From NCBI GenBank assembly GCA_024695815.1, contig JAILHK010000011.1:45334-109333 (forward strand): DNA of 64,000 nucleotides. The letters run 5' to 3'. Under the pieces are notes generated by a model. That model saw only the letters and a program-made list of their open reading frames with translations. It had not been told where the DNA came from and searched no databases. The stretch is from Prevotella sp. (GTDB taxonomy: Bacteria; Bacteroidota; Bacteroidia; Bacteroidales; Bacteroidaceae). Within the stretch, counting starts at the first letter, position 1, and each line of letters starts with the position of its first letter. Positions 23,787 to 32,469 of this stretch are shown here, piece after piece. A program made the translations under genes and the position numbers.

Positions 23787-23820
23787 CAAATATAGCAAAA
23801 AAGAGAATACGCAAGTCAAA
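23787..23820 (-). promoter_or_regulatory. Likely main promoter of the export cluster
   Basis: On the minus strand TTTG (23817-23820) and TATATTTG (23787-23794) are spaced 22 bases apart, matching the -33/-7 Bacteroidetes consensus. The first ORF starts at 23738. No other equally good promoter was seen within the cluster. Confidence 0.7.
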
Positions 23821-23988
23821 AAATTAAAACGAATTTATAAGTCAAAATAAGTCAAAGAACCTTTTTGACCAATATTTTGCATTCTCGTACTCAATATTTT
23901 TGTTTTTCGTACCCATATCATTTTATTCGCTAGTCACAACAATAGCAGCGCATTGATTCCGCAAAATAACTTCCCCCCATGGAAAAAC

Positions 23989-24072
23989 GAACATTTCCGA
24001 ACATTTTTAAACATTTCCGAACATTTTCGAACACAGAAAACGAACATTTTTGAACATGAGAAACGAACATTC
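23989..24072. repeat. Intergenic GAACATT repeats with 10-bp period
   Basis: Four consecutive 10-bp units of GAACATTTYY form (23989-24028) and three more spaced copies up to 24072. The 10-bp period equals about one helical turn. A 60-codon frame passes through it but has no other sign of coding. The rest of 23821-24195 is A/T-rich, with no gene seen. Confidence 0.75.
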
Positions 24073-24195
24073 AGCAAAATCTTCGATGAAACCGTCGTTT
24101 TTTTAAGTTTCAAAGACGACGTGATTGGTATCTGACAGTGGCGCTATCATGTAGTAATGATAGCACTTTACCAACTGAAAAGTGGCAGCTTGGTA

Positions 24196-24305
24196 TCTTT
24201 CGACTTAAGTCGTGAGATCTTTCGACTTAAGTCGTGAGATCTGTTGACTTAAGTCGTGAGAACTGTTGACTTAAGTCGAAAGATCTGTTGACTTAAGTCG
24301 TAAGT
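24196..24305. repeat. Array of five 22-bp units with palindromic core GACTTAAGTC
   Basis: Units start at 24196, 24218, 24240, 24262 and 24284, exactly 22 bp apart, each with the perfect palindrome GACTTAAGTC. Inter-core bases vary (TGAGATCTTT, TGAGATCTGT, TGAGAACTGT, AAAGATCTGT with flanks), so the core is the conserved part. GTAAGTATT follows at ~24315 and GTGGCGCTAT precedes at ~24139. A second array with another core and the same period is at 61038-61116. Confidence 0.9.
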
Positions 24306-24331
24306 TACGAAAGCGTAAGTATTAGGTCGCA

Positions 24332-24985
24332 TTACTTACGCTTATACACCAAAGAATTACCCACCTTAGAGCACACAAGCATAGGTTCTGGGCCGGCGAC
24401 GAGCTCGTCAAGCCATTTCAACGCCATGTGTTGCGTCATACCGAAGAGGCTCTTCATCTGCGAACGAGTGATGAATGAATGTTCGTCGAGATAGGCATTC
24501 AATTGGTTGACGACCTGTGCCTTGGTGTAGGAGGCAGAATGGCCCACGTTGCCGCGACCGGTCTTATTGATGAAATGATAACCGTTGTTGTTCAGTTTAT
24601 CGAGCAGCGCCTTATCGGGTGCGAAGTTGATGGTCTCTATGGCCACATCGTTGCCAGTGATGTCGGCAGCGTTGGTGAACTGCAATTTCTGCAAGTTGCC
24701 GTCCTCATCTGGACGCTTTCTGAATCCCACCTTCAGCGAGAACGTGCCGATGCCCTCCAGGTGCAGTCGCTTGTTGTCGGTCAGAAAATCAACAATCTCT
24801 GTGGCCAGCACGTTCAGAGCCAGTTCCATGACTTCCGGGTTCATGGTGTTGTGCACCTGCAGGTGGTGTATCAGGTCTTTTCTTCGTGCCGTATAGAAGT
24901 TCTCGTGTCTCACCTGGAAGGTGACTTTTCCATCGGCATCTTTCAGTGGGTTGCGGTGTACGCTAAATTGTATGGTCTTGCTCAT
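24332..24985 (-). CDS. HU/IHF-like DNA-binding protein, long Bacteroidetes form
   Basis: 217 residues. The N-terminal ~125 residues follow the HU-related Bacteroidetes family: basic start FSVHRNPL, TARRKDLIHHLQV, LHLEGIGTFSLKVGFRKRP. The C-terminal ~75 residues (SASYTKAQVVNQLNAYLDE onward) look like an added winged-helix segment. It probably acts as a nucleoid protein. It has its own promoter: TATCTTTG on the minus strand at 25014-25021. The palindrome array lies just beyond its 3' end. Confidence 0.82.
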   Translation of the reverse strand: MSKTIQFSVHRNPLKDADGKVTFQVRHENFYTARRKDLIHHLQVHNTMNPEVMELALNVLATEIVDFLTDNKRLHLEGIGTFSLKVGFRKRPDEDGNLQKLQFTNAADITGNDVAIETINFAPDKALLDKLNNNGYHFINKTGRGNVGHSASYTKAQVVNQLNAYLDEHSFITRSQMKSLFGMTQHMALKWLDELVAGPEPMLVCSKVGNSLVYKRK

Positions 24986-25013
24986 AATGGTTATTGTTTT
25001 GGTTTTCGATGTG

Positions 25014-25021
25014 CAAAGATA
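25014..25021 (-). promoter_or_regulatory. -7 element of the HU-like gene
   Basis: TATCTTTG on the minus strand, 28 bases before the start codon at 24985. Confidence 0.6.
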
Positions 25022-25171
25022 TAACTTTTAATTGAAAATGAAATGGAAATGATCCATCAAAAAGAAAAAAAACAAGGAAAAACAAGAATACACAATTCCA
25101 CATAGTGACAAAAAGAAGTGCCGCCATTCGAGATGAATAGCGGCACTTCTGTGAGAGAGAGATACTATTTC

Positions 25172-25951
25172 TTACAACTTCGTGATGATTCCCAGTTCGG
25201 AGGTCTTCAGGAAGTCGATGATGTGACGAATCTCGGCACTGTCGGGCACCTGCTGTTCGATCTGCAGGATGGCATCGAAGAGCGAGGTCTGACCATGGAA
25301 CACCAGACGGTAGGCGTTGGCAATGTGCTTGAGCACCTTCTCGTCAACGCCATAGGAACGACCCATGGTGAAGTTGACGCCACCATACTCAGAGCGCTTG
25401 GTGCAGATGATATAGGGAGGCACATCCTTAGAGAAGGTGGTGCCAGCCTGGATCATGGCGCCCTGGCCTACGCGTGTTTTAGCATTCTCGATGACCGACG
25501 ACGAGAAGATGACACCATCCTCGATGAAGCAGTCGCCAGCAATCTTGGTGCCATAGCCAAAGACACAGCGGTTGCCCACCTTGGTGTCGTGCGAGATGTG
25601 GGCACCCTCCATCAACACGTTGTCGTTGCCCAGTCGGGTTTGTCCGCCAGTATGCGTGGCACGGTTGATGACCACGTTCTCGCGAATGATATTGTTGTCG
25701 CCGATGATACACTCAGACTTCTCGCCACGGAAGTTGAAGTCCTGAGGCAGCGCACCAATCACTGCACCCTGGTGCACCTTGTTATTACGCCCCATGCGTG
25801 TGCCGCTGAGTATGCTGACAAAGGGGAAGATGATACAGTTATCACCTATCTCCACGTCGTCCTCGATATACACGAAGGGGAATATCTTACAGTTGTCGCC
25901 AATCTTCGCCTTTGGGCTGATCTCGGCTTTTGGGGAAATTTCACTTGCCAT
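25172..25951 (-). CDS. LpxA-family acyl-ACP--UDP-GlcNAc O-acyltransferase-like protein
   Basis: 259 residues with an almost complete left-handed beta-helix of hexapeptide repeats (IGDNC, MGRNN, IGDNN, LGNDN, VGNRC) and an LpxA-type helical C-terminus (HIANAYRLVFHGQTSLFDAI). NLPQDF-like GALPQDFNFRG and AHISHDTKVGN are LpxA landmarks; the His in ISHD corresponds to the catalytic His. The segment that reads GGMTAVHQF in E. coli LpxA is here FSSSVIENAKTRVG. LpxA makes the first acyl transfer of lipid A. The gene is alone, not beside lpxD/lpxC/fabZ, so it may be a second, diverged copy. Confidence 0.8.
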   Translation of the reverse strand: MASEISPKAEISPKAKIGDNCKIFPFVYIEDDVEIGDNCIIFPFVSILSGTRMGRNNKVHQGAVIGALPQDFNFRGEKSECIIGDNNIIRENVVINRATHTGGQTRLGNDNVLMEGAHISHDTKVGNRCVFGYGTKIAGDCFIEDGVIFSSSVIENAKTRVGQGAMIQAGTTFSKDVPPYIICTKRSEYGGVNFTMGRSYGVDEKVLKHIANAYRLVFHGQTSLFDAILQIEQQVPDSAEIRHIIDFLKTSELGIITKL

Positions 25952-26056
25952 AATTCTAAGAATTAAAGAATTAAAAGATTGAAGAATTGAAAGATTGAAA
26001 GATCGAAGTTGCAGATCGTAAAGACTTCAATTCTTCAACCTTTCAACTTTTTAATT

Positions 26057-27490
26057 TTATTTGGCGCCGCCTCCCAGAGCCTGATAGAGGTTGACCACAG
26101 CCTGCATCTTGTTGAAGTCGTTGGTGACCTTCGAGATGCGGGCATTGAGCAGTCCGCTCTGTGCCTGGATGACCTCCAGATAGCTACTGCCCTTAGAGGT
26201 GTAGAGCTGACGGGTGTCCTCCACGTTCTGCTCGTAGAGCTTCACCTGCTTCTCGTCGATCTGGCTCAGCTCGTCGCAGGTGGCATAGGCCACCAGGGCA
26301 TTGCTCACCTCGTTGCCAGCCTTCAGGATGGTATTCTGGAAGGTGTTGAGGGCCTGTTCCTGCTGATACTTAGCCACCTTCAGTCCGGCCACGATCTGTC
26401 CGTGGGCGAAGATTGGCTGTGTGAGCGAACCTACAGCCGAGAGGATCCACTTGCCGGGATTGACCACGGCAGTACCCAGCGAGTTGGTGAACATGGCATT
26501 GCCCGTGATGGTGATGTTTGGATAGAAGCGCGAGCGAGCCGTCTCGGTGTCGTAGAAGCACTGAGCCAGCGCCATCTCGGCAGCATGAACATCGGCACGG
26601 TTAGAGAGCAACTGAATGCCTACACCTGTTGCAAACTCAGAGGGCAGCGACTGGTTGTAGAACGAGCCGCGAGGAATCTGATGCCCTGCCTCGTTGAGCA
26701 GCAGCGCCATAGAGTTTTCCATCTGTCGGATCTGCTGACGCAGCGTGGCCTTCTGTGCCTGCACGCTGTAGTAGCTAGCCTCGGCGCTCTGCACGCTGGT
26801 AGAGCGGGCACGACCCAGTTCCATTTGCAGTTTCATCATGTCCCAGGTCTCTTTGGTGAGCTGCTCCATGTCGGTGACAATGCGCATCTGCTCGTCGAGC
26901 ATCATGAGCGTGTAGTAGAGGTTGGCCACACCACAGATGATATTGGTCTGTACCACCACCTGATAGTCTTTCGTGGCCAGCAGCTTCATCTGTGCCGAGC
27001 GCTTCTGCGAGAGCAGGTTGCCGAAGAGGTCGAGGTTCCACGAAGCAGAGACGGGCAACTGATAGGTCTTCGACACCGAGGCTCCGTCCATCTGCACCTT
27101 GCTGATGGTGCCCTGAGGGGCAATGGCCAGCGAGGGCAGGAAGGCCAGCTTAGACACGGTGAGGGCCGTCTCCATCATCTTCACATTGAGGGCTGCATTG
27201 CGCAGGTCGGTATTGTTCTCGAGAGCAGTCTCGATGAGTCCTTGCAACTGGGGGTCGGTGAACACCTGTCGCCAGGGCAGGTTGCCAAAATTCTCGTCGC
27301 TGTTGACCACGAGTGTGTCGCCATCGCTCACGATATCGCGAACCAGTCCGGATGTGTTGATGCTCTCAGGGCGCTCGTATTTATTATAGAGGCCACAGCT
27401 GGAGAGCAGCAGGCAGAACAGGAAACCTACCCCAACCCCTCCCGAAGGGAAGGGCTTTAATATTCTCGTTAGAAAATTACTTTTCATCAT
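26057..27490 (-). CDS. RND efflux outer-membrane lipoprotein (OprM/NodT type)
   Basis: 477 residues. Lipoprotein signal with lipobox LLLSSC (Cys32). Two OEP repeats; motifs LPVSASWNLDLFGNLLSQKRSA and SNRADVHAAEMALAQCFYDTETARSRFYPNI are standard for the NodT family. It is the third gene of an adaptor-pump-channel operon that exports drugs, bile salts or dyes. The part of the signal peptide reading LKPFPSGGVGVGF (residues 11-23) is encoded by a GC-rich dispersed repeat (27426-27455), an unusual insertion that keeps the frame. Confidence 0.93.
   Translation of the reverse strand: MMKSNFLTRILKPFPSGGVGVGFLFCLLLSSCGLYNKYERPESINTSGLVRDIVSDGDTLVVNSDENFGNLPWRQVFTDPQLQGLIETALENNTDLRNAALNVKMMETALTVSKLAFLPSLAIAPQGTISKVQMDGASVSKTYQLPVSASWNLDLFGNLLSQKRSAQMKLLATKDYQVVVQTNIICGVANLYYTLMMLDEQMRIVTDMEQLTKETWDMMKLQMELGRARSTSVQSAEASYYSVQAQKATLRQQIRQMENSMALLLNEAGHQIPRGSFYNQSLPSEFATGVGIQLLSNRADVHAAEMALAQCFYDTETARSRFYPNITITGNAMFTNSLGTAVVNPGKWILSAVGSLTQPIFAHGQIVAGLKVAKYQQEQALNTFQNTILKAGNEVSNALVAYATCDELSQIDEKQVKLYEQNVEDTRQLYTSKGSSYLEVIQAQSGLLNARISKVTNDFNKMQAVVNLYQALGGGAK
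27426..27455. repeat. Dispersed GC-rich repeat inside the signal-peptide codons
   Basis: CCTACCCCAACCCCTCCC followed by GAAGGGAAGGGC. Similar elements: 39753-39782 (intergenic), 40529-40580 (inside another CDS) and, looser, 27509-27545. Pattern is C-tract, AACCCCTCCC, short loop, GGGAGGGG. Confidence 0.75.
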
Positions 27491-27508
27491 AATCTTTTAT
27501 CTTCTGGT

Positions 27509-27545
27509 TATTGGGTATCTGCCTCCCCTCCCCGATTGGGGAATG
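27509..27545. repeat. GC-rich palindromic repeat between pump and channel genes
   Basis: Contains CTCCCCTCCCCGATTGGGGA and GGAGGCAG, with pairing TGCCTCC/GGAGGCA. Related in form to the other dispersed GC-rich repeats. Confidence 0.55.
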
Positions 27546-27558
27546 GAGGCAGGGACTG

Positions 27559-30500
27559 CTATTTTTCAAGCGTATAATCAACGGGGCGCTTAGCATACTG
27601 CTGCAGCTCGGTGGCCACATCAGGATTCTCGTCGTCGCCTTCGAACTTCATCGGTCTGAACTTCTCTTGCAGCGTCTGGAAGATGACGAACAGCGTAGGC
27701 ACAACGAAGAGCTGACAGAGCGTACCGATAAGCATACCGCCCACGGCTGCTGCACCCAGCGTCTGGTTACCGTTCTTGCCTACACCGCTGGCAAACATCA
27801 GAGGCAGCAGACCGATAATCATGGCCAGAGAGGTCATCAGGATAGGACGCAGACGCGCTGCAGAACCCAGCACTGCCGACCATGTGATGGCCATACCGGT
27901 GCTGCGGCGCTCAAGGGCGAACTGCACAATCAGGATGGCGTTCTTGGCCAGCAGACCAATCAGCATGATGAGCGAGATCTGCATGTAGATATCGTTGGCA
28001 TGGCCGAACAACATGGTGAACAGGAAACAGCCTGCCAGACCGAACGGTACGGAGAGGATAACGGCCAGCGGCAGCAGATAAGACTCGTACTGGGCCGAAA
28101 GAATCAGATAGATAAAGACGATACACAGCAGGAAGATGATGCCAGTGGTGTTTGAAGCCTTGGCCTCTTCACGCGTCAGACCCTGATAGTCGTAGGTGTA
28201 GCCCGTGGGCAGCACCTGCGCAGCCACTTCCTGGGCGGCCTTGATGGCCTCACCGGTGGAATAGCCATCAGCCACGGTGGCAGTCACGTTGATAGACGTG
28301 AACAGGTTGAAGCGGTTGATGTTTGAAGGACCATAGACGCGCTCCAGCTGGCAGAATTCCTTGACAGGTGCCATGCCTGCAGCGGTGCGCACATAGACGC
28401 TGTTGAGCGACTCGGGCGTCATGCGTGTCTCGGGCGAGCCCTGCACCATGACACGATAGAGCTTGCCGTAGGCATTGAAGTTAGAGGCGTAGAGTCCGCC
28501 ATAGTAGCCCTGCAACGTAGAGAGGACGGTGGCAGGCGAGATGCCGCTCTGCTTACACTTGGCCACATCTACGTGTACCATATACTGTGGATAATTGGGG
28601 TTGTAAGAGGTCTGTGCCATCTGGAATTCAGGACGCTTGTTGAGCTCGGCCAGATAGTCTTTGACCACGCCAAAGAACTTATCCAGCGAACCGCCGGTGC
28701 GGTCCTGCATGACGAGAGACACACCGCTGTTGGCCGAGAAGCCAGGAATCATAGGCGGTGCGAAAGCCAGGATCTGGGCATCCTTGATGTGGGCCGTCTT
28801 CAGATAGATTTGAGCCAGCACACCATTAGACTCGTAGGGGTTGAGGAAGAAACGGTAGATGCCGTCGCCCTGCCACAGGCCAGAGATCTTCCACCACAGT
28901 CCTTTCTGACGCTCGCTGAAGGGCTTCAGCTTCACAATAAACGTGGCCTGGTCGGAACCGGAACCGGCAATGAAGTTGTAACCCTGAATCTGCTCACGGC
29001 TCTGAACAGCAGGATCGGCAGCCAGGATGCTGTCAACCTCGGCAATGACTTGCTGGGTGCGGGCCACAGAGGTGGCAGGTGGCATAGAGATGGTACAGAA
29101 GATGGTGCCGGTATCCTCGTCGGGCACCAGACCGGTCTTGCTGGTAACCAGCGAGACGACGAGCACAACAATACCAATGACCACAGTCACCATAATGGCG
29201 ATGGGACGGTGTACGAGCTTCTCGATGCGCGACTTATACTTGCCAAGAATGCCGTCGTAGGCGGTGTTGAAGGCCATGTGGAACTTGTCGATGCGCGACA
29301 GTTTCTTCTCGTGTCCGTCCTTGTCGTGCACCTTCAGGAAGATGGCACACAGGGCGGGCGACAGCGTCAGGGCGTTCAGCGCCGAGATGAAGATGCTGAC
29401 AGCCATGGTGACACCGAACTCACGATAGAACGTACCGCTGGTGCCACCAATGAACGACACAGGGATGAACACGGCCGACATCACCAGCGTGATGGAGATG
29501 ATGGCGCCAGAGATCTCGTTCATGGCATCGATAGAGGCTGTCAGGGTTGACTTATAGCCCTGGTCCAACTTGGCATGCACGGCTTCGACCACCACAATGG
29601 CATCATCGACCACGATGGCGATGGCCAGCAGCAAGGCCGACAGCGTGAGCAGGTTGATAGAGAAGCCAAACAGTTCGAGGAAGAAGAAAGTACCTACCAA
29701 CGACACAGGCACGGCAATCAGAGGAATGAGCGTAGAACGCCAGTCCTGCAGGAAGATGTAGATGACGAAGAACACGAGCAGAAGGGTGAACACCAGAGTG
29801 AACACTACCTCCTCGATAGAAGCATAGAGGAACTCGGTGACGTCGTAGTTGATCTTATAGGTCATGCCTGGAGGGAATAGCTTGGACTGTTCTTCCAGCT
29901 CTTTCTTCACGTTCTTGGCAATCTCGTTGGCGTTAGAGCCTGCAATCTGCTGCACCATACCCAGCACCGAAGGCACGTTGTTGTTCTTCATGGCAACGGA
30001 ATACTGCTGACCACCCAGCTCAATCTTTGCCACGTCCTTCAGTTTCAGCGTGGTGCCGTCGGCATTGCTCTGGATGATGATGTTGCCAAACTCCTCGGCG
30101 GTCTTGAAGCGACCGGTGTAGCGCATGGCATACTCGTAGGCCACGTCAGAGAGTTCGCCGAAGGTACCGGGAGCGGCCTCGATGTTCTGTTCGGCGAGCA
30201 CACCGCTGATGTCGGAAGGCATCAGGTTGTACTGTTTCATCACGTCGGGCTTCAGCCAGATACGCATTGAGTAGGTCTTCAGACCGGGGCTCTGCACGTC
30301 GCCCACACCCTGAATACGCTTGATGGCGGGCACGATATTGATATTACTATAGTTGGTCAGGAACTCGTCGTCGTAGCGGCCGTCACTGGTCAGGGTGTAC
30401 ATGATCACCTGAGAGGTCTGGCGCTTCATGACGGTCACACCAATACGGGTCACCTCGGCAGGCAGCAAGGCCTGTGCCTGCTGCACGCGGTTCTGCACGT

Positions 30501-30816
30501 TGACGGCACACATGTCGGCATTCATGCCCTGACGGAACAGCACACTGATCTGTGCCGAACCCGACGAAGCGGTAGAAGAGATGTAGTCCATACCCTCTAC
30601 ACCGTTGATGCTCTCCTCCAAAGGAGTAATGACTGAGTTCTTGACGGTCTCAGCATCGGCACCAGGATAGCTGGTGTAAACCACCACGGTAGGCGGTGCA
30701 ATATCGGGATACTGCTCGATAGGCAGCGAGGTCAGTCCGATGACACCCAGCAGCACGATGAGGATAGAGATCACCGTAGATAGCACTGGGCGCTTGATAA
30801 AGTTTGTAAATGTCAT
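27559..30816 (-). CDS. RND efflux pump inner-membrane transporter (HAE1/AcrB family)
   Basis: 1085 residues from the ATG at 30816; a TTG three codons upstream is less likely. The N-terminus MTFTNFIKRPVLSTVISILI and the motif GVIGLTSLPIEQYPDIAPP are typical of AcrB/MexB. Twelve helices are expected in two bundles, with the proton-relay DD pair in AIAIVVDDAIVVVEAV. It works as a trimer with the adaptor (30840-32018) and channel (26057-27490). Confidence 0.95.
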   Translation of the reverse strand: MTFTNFIKRPVLSTVISILIVLLGVIGLTSLPIEQYPDIAPPTVVVYTSYPGADAETVKNSVITPLEESINGVEGMDYISSTASSGSAQISVLFRQGMNADMCAVNVQNRVQQAQALLPAEVTRIGVTVMKRQTSQVIMYTLTSDGRYDDEFLTNYSNINIVPAIKRIQGVGDVQSPGLKTYSMRIWLKPDVMKQYNLMPSDISGVLAEQNIEAAPGTFGELSDVAYEYAMRYTGRFKTAEEFGNIIIQSNADGTTLKLKDVAKIELGGQQYSVAMKNNNVPSVLGMVQQIAGSNANEIAKNVKKELEEQSKLFPPGMTYKINYDVTEFLYASIEEVVFTLVFTLLLVFFVIYIFLQDWRSTLIPLIAVPVSLVGTFFFLELFGFSINLLTLSALLLAIAIVVDDAIVVVEAVHAKLDQGYKSTLTASIDAMNEISGAIISITLVMSAVFIPVSFIGGTSGTFYREFGVTMAVSIFISALNALTLSPALCAIFLKVHDKDGHEKKLSRIDKFHMAFNTAYDGILGKYKSRIEKLVHRPIAIMVTVVIGIVVLVVSLVTSKTGLVPDEDTGTIFCTISMPPATSVARTQQVIAEVDSILAADPAVQSREQIQGYNFIAGSGSDQATFIVKLKPFSERQKGLWWKISGLWQGDGIYRFFLNPYESNGVLAQIYLKTAHIKDAQILAFAPPMIPGFSANSGVSLVMQDRTGGSLDKFFGVVKDYLAELNKRPEFQMAQTSYNPNYPQYMVHVDVAKCKQSGISPATVLSTLQGYYGGLYASNFNAYGKLYRVMVQGSPETRMTPESLNSVYVRTAAGMAPVKEFCQLERVYGPSNINRFNLFTSINVTATVADGYSTGEAIKAAQEVAAQVLPTGYTYDYQGLTREEAKASNTTGIIFLLCIVFIYLILSAQYESYLLPLAVILSVPFGLAGCFLFTMLFGHANDIYMQISLIMLIGLLAKNAILIVQFALERRSTGMAITWSAVLGSAARLRPILMTSLAMIIGLLPLMFASGVGKNGNQTLGAAAVGGMLIGTLCQLFVVPTLFVIFQTLQEKFRPMKFEGDDENPDVATELQQYAKRPVDYTLEK

Positions 30817-30839
30817 AATTATCAATTATCAAGTTTCAA

Positions 30840-32018
30840 TTATTTCTTCATGGCACCCACGATGTCGCCAGCGCTCATGGCCTTGGCCTGCTCCTGAATC
30901 TTCTCCTGATAGCGCTGTGGGGTGATGGGCACAATCTCCTGACCGTCGGTCAGCTTGGTGACGCCATTGGTGACATACTTATCGCCAGGTTTGAGTCCGC
31001 CGGTCACAATATAGTTTTTGCCATCGTTCTGTGGGTTGACGGTGATCTCGGTATAGACCACCTTGTTGCTGTCGTTGAGCAGATAGACGAACTTCTTGTT
31101 CTGAACCTCGACAACCACCGACTGGGGGATGACAATGGCATCGTTGGCTGATTGGGGAACAACGATAGTACCAGAACCGCCGCTCTTCAACAGCTTGTCG
31201 GGGTTGGGAAACTGGGCCTTCAACTGAACAGAACCGGTGCTCTTGTCGATGACACCACTGACGGTAGCTACCTTGCCGGGATAGCCGTACTCGCTACCGT
31301 CGGCCAGCAAGAGCTTCACTGGAGGGAAGGCATCGATGGCACCACTGACACCGCCCTCAGCCTTTGAGAGCAACAGCAGGTCTTTCTCGGTAACTGAGAA
31401 ATAGACGTCCATCTGACTGATGTCGGCCACGTGGGTCAGCACGTTTGATGCGCTCACCAAGGCGCCCTTCTTGAAAGGCAGGGTTCCCACAACGCCCTTA
31501 ACGGGGCTCTTCACGTAGCAATAGCTCAGTGCCTCTTTGGCGGAAGCCAGCGCTGCCTGAGCCTGAGCCAGCTGTGCCTGTGCGCTCAGATAGGTATTCT
31601 CGGCAGTCTGCAACTCGTAGTCGCCAATCACTTTGTTGGCATGCAACTGCTTTGAGTTCTCAAAAGTAAGCTTAGCAGTGTTCACACCGCTCTGTGCCGT
31701 ATTGACAGCTGCCTGTGCCTGGCGCACCTGTGCCTGGAATGTCTCGTTGTCGATAACAAACAGCAACTGACCGGCAGAGACGGTCTGTCCCTCCTTAACG
31801 CAGACCTGTGTCAGAAAGCCTGAAGTCTTTGGTCTAATCTCTACATCCTGAATACCATTAATCGTAGCGGGATAGTTTGTTTGAAGAGCAGCCGACTGCG
31901 AAGAAACGGTCTCCACGGGAAACTCATTATCGCCAAAAGTCGGACGGCCACCGCCTCCGCCACATGAAACCAACATGGCTGCAACAGCCGCAGCCAGCAT
32001 CATTTTGTTCTTACTCAT
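30840..32018 (-). CDS. RND efflux periplasmic adaptor, lipoprotein
   Basis: 392 residues; lipobox MLVSCGGGGG with Cys19. HlyD/AcrA fold: NGIQDVEIRPKTSGFLTQVCV, long helical hairpin rich in Ala and Gln, YCYVKSPVKGVVGTLPF. First gene of the operon, 23 bases upstream of the pump start. Confidence 0.94.
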   Translation of the reverse strand: MSKNKMMLAAAVAAMLVSCGGGGGRPTFGDNEFPVETVSSQSAALQTNYPATINGIQDVEIRPKTSGFLTQVCVKEGQTVSAGQLLFVIDNETFQAQVRQAQAAVNTAQSGVNTAKLTFENSKQLHANKVIGDYELQTAENTYLSAQAQLAQAQAALASAKEALSYCYVKSPVKGVVGTLPFKKGALVSASNVLTHVADISQMDVYFSVTEKDLLLLSKAEGGVSGAIDAFPPVKLLLADGSEYGYPGKVATVSGVIDKSTGSVQLKAQFPNPDKLLKSGGSGTIVVPQSANDAIVIPQSVVVEVQNKKFVYLLNDSNKVVYTEITVNPQNDGKNYIVTGGLKPGDKYVTNGVTKLTDGQEIVPITPQRYQEKIQEQAKAMSAGDIVGAMKK

Positions 32019-32110
32019 AATTATTCTTTAAGCTTAAATTGTTATATTTCTTATTCCTTTATTTCCTTTGTTGTGGAAAACTTGTTTAGCCACACTTAGT
32101 TTTCAAAATG

Positions 32111-32136
32111 CAAAATTACAAAAAAAGACAAATATA
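32111..32136 (-). promoter_or_regulatory. Promoter candidates for the RND operon
   Basis: Minus-strand TAATTTTG (32111-32118) and TATATTTG (32129-32136) both fit TAnnTTTG; the former is about 93 bases before the adaptor start codon. Confidence 0.5.
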
Positions 32137-32385
32137 CAATAAATACGGCTCACTTATTTAACATTTTATTAGTAAATTAGTTGTATATTAAGCATAAGGA
32201 GACGTGCATTGCTACAGACAGAACAACAGAGGGAAAGACAGAATAACAGACGAACATACTTTTTTTTACGAACATACTTTCTTTCTTTTAAAGACATAAT
32301 CGCTCGGCTCTGCCGCTTTCACCCGCTCGGCATCCCGAAAGGTGACGCTTGCAAGGCAAGAATGCGGAGCGACTGAAAGAACAGA
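32137..32385. other. Intergenic stretch between RND operon and peptidase gene
   Basis: No gene seen. It holds a direct repeat CGAACATACTTT (about 32252 and 32270) that resembles the GAACAT units at 24.0 kb, and a GC-rich patch with GCTCGGCTCTGCCGC and CGCTCGGCATCC (32312-32340). Confidence 0.5.
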
Positions 32386-32429
32386 CAAAAAAAACAGTGC
32401 AACTATTCTGAGCGAATAGAGGCACTGTT
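32386..32429 (-). terminator. Terminator of the clan-CD peptidase gene
   Basis: Minus strand: 8-bp outer stem AACAGTGC/GCACTGTT (32393-32400 with 32422-32429), inner stem CTATTC/GAATAG, then seven or more T's (32386-32392). Confidence 0.8.
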
Positions 32430-32469
32430 ATTTGGGATAAGATCCTAAAACGGCACGAGATGCCGCAGA

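Noticed and set aside
23953..24135. 60-codon plus-strand ORF across the GAACATT repeats
   Set aside because: Its sequence is simply the translation of the repeats (EHFRTF-like), with no ribosome site, promoter or homologue recognised.
24196..24305. CRISPR array
   Set aside because: Repeat-to-repeat distance is only 22 bp, with 12 bp between 10-bp palindromic cores. There are no unique 30-bp spacers and no cas genes.
25960..26050. Small gene or regulatory RNA between lpxA-like and efflux channel genes
   Set aside because: The stretch is simple AAGATTGAAAGA-type repeats with partial inverted complementarity; nothing supports a product.
26009..27460. 483-codon plus-strand ORF opposite the efflux channel gene
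   Set aside because: Antisense shadow; the minus-strand protein has full OEP motifs and lipobox, while the plus-strand one has no domain pattern.
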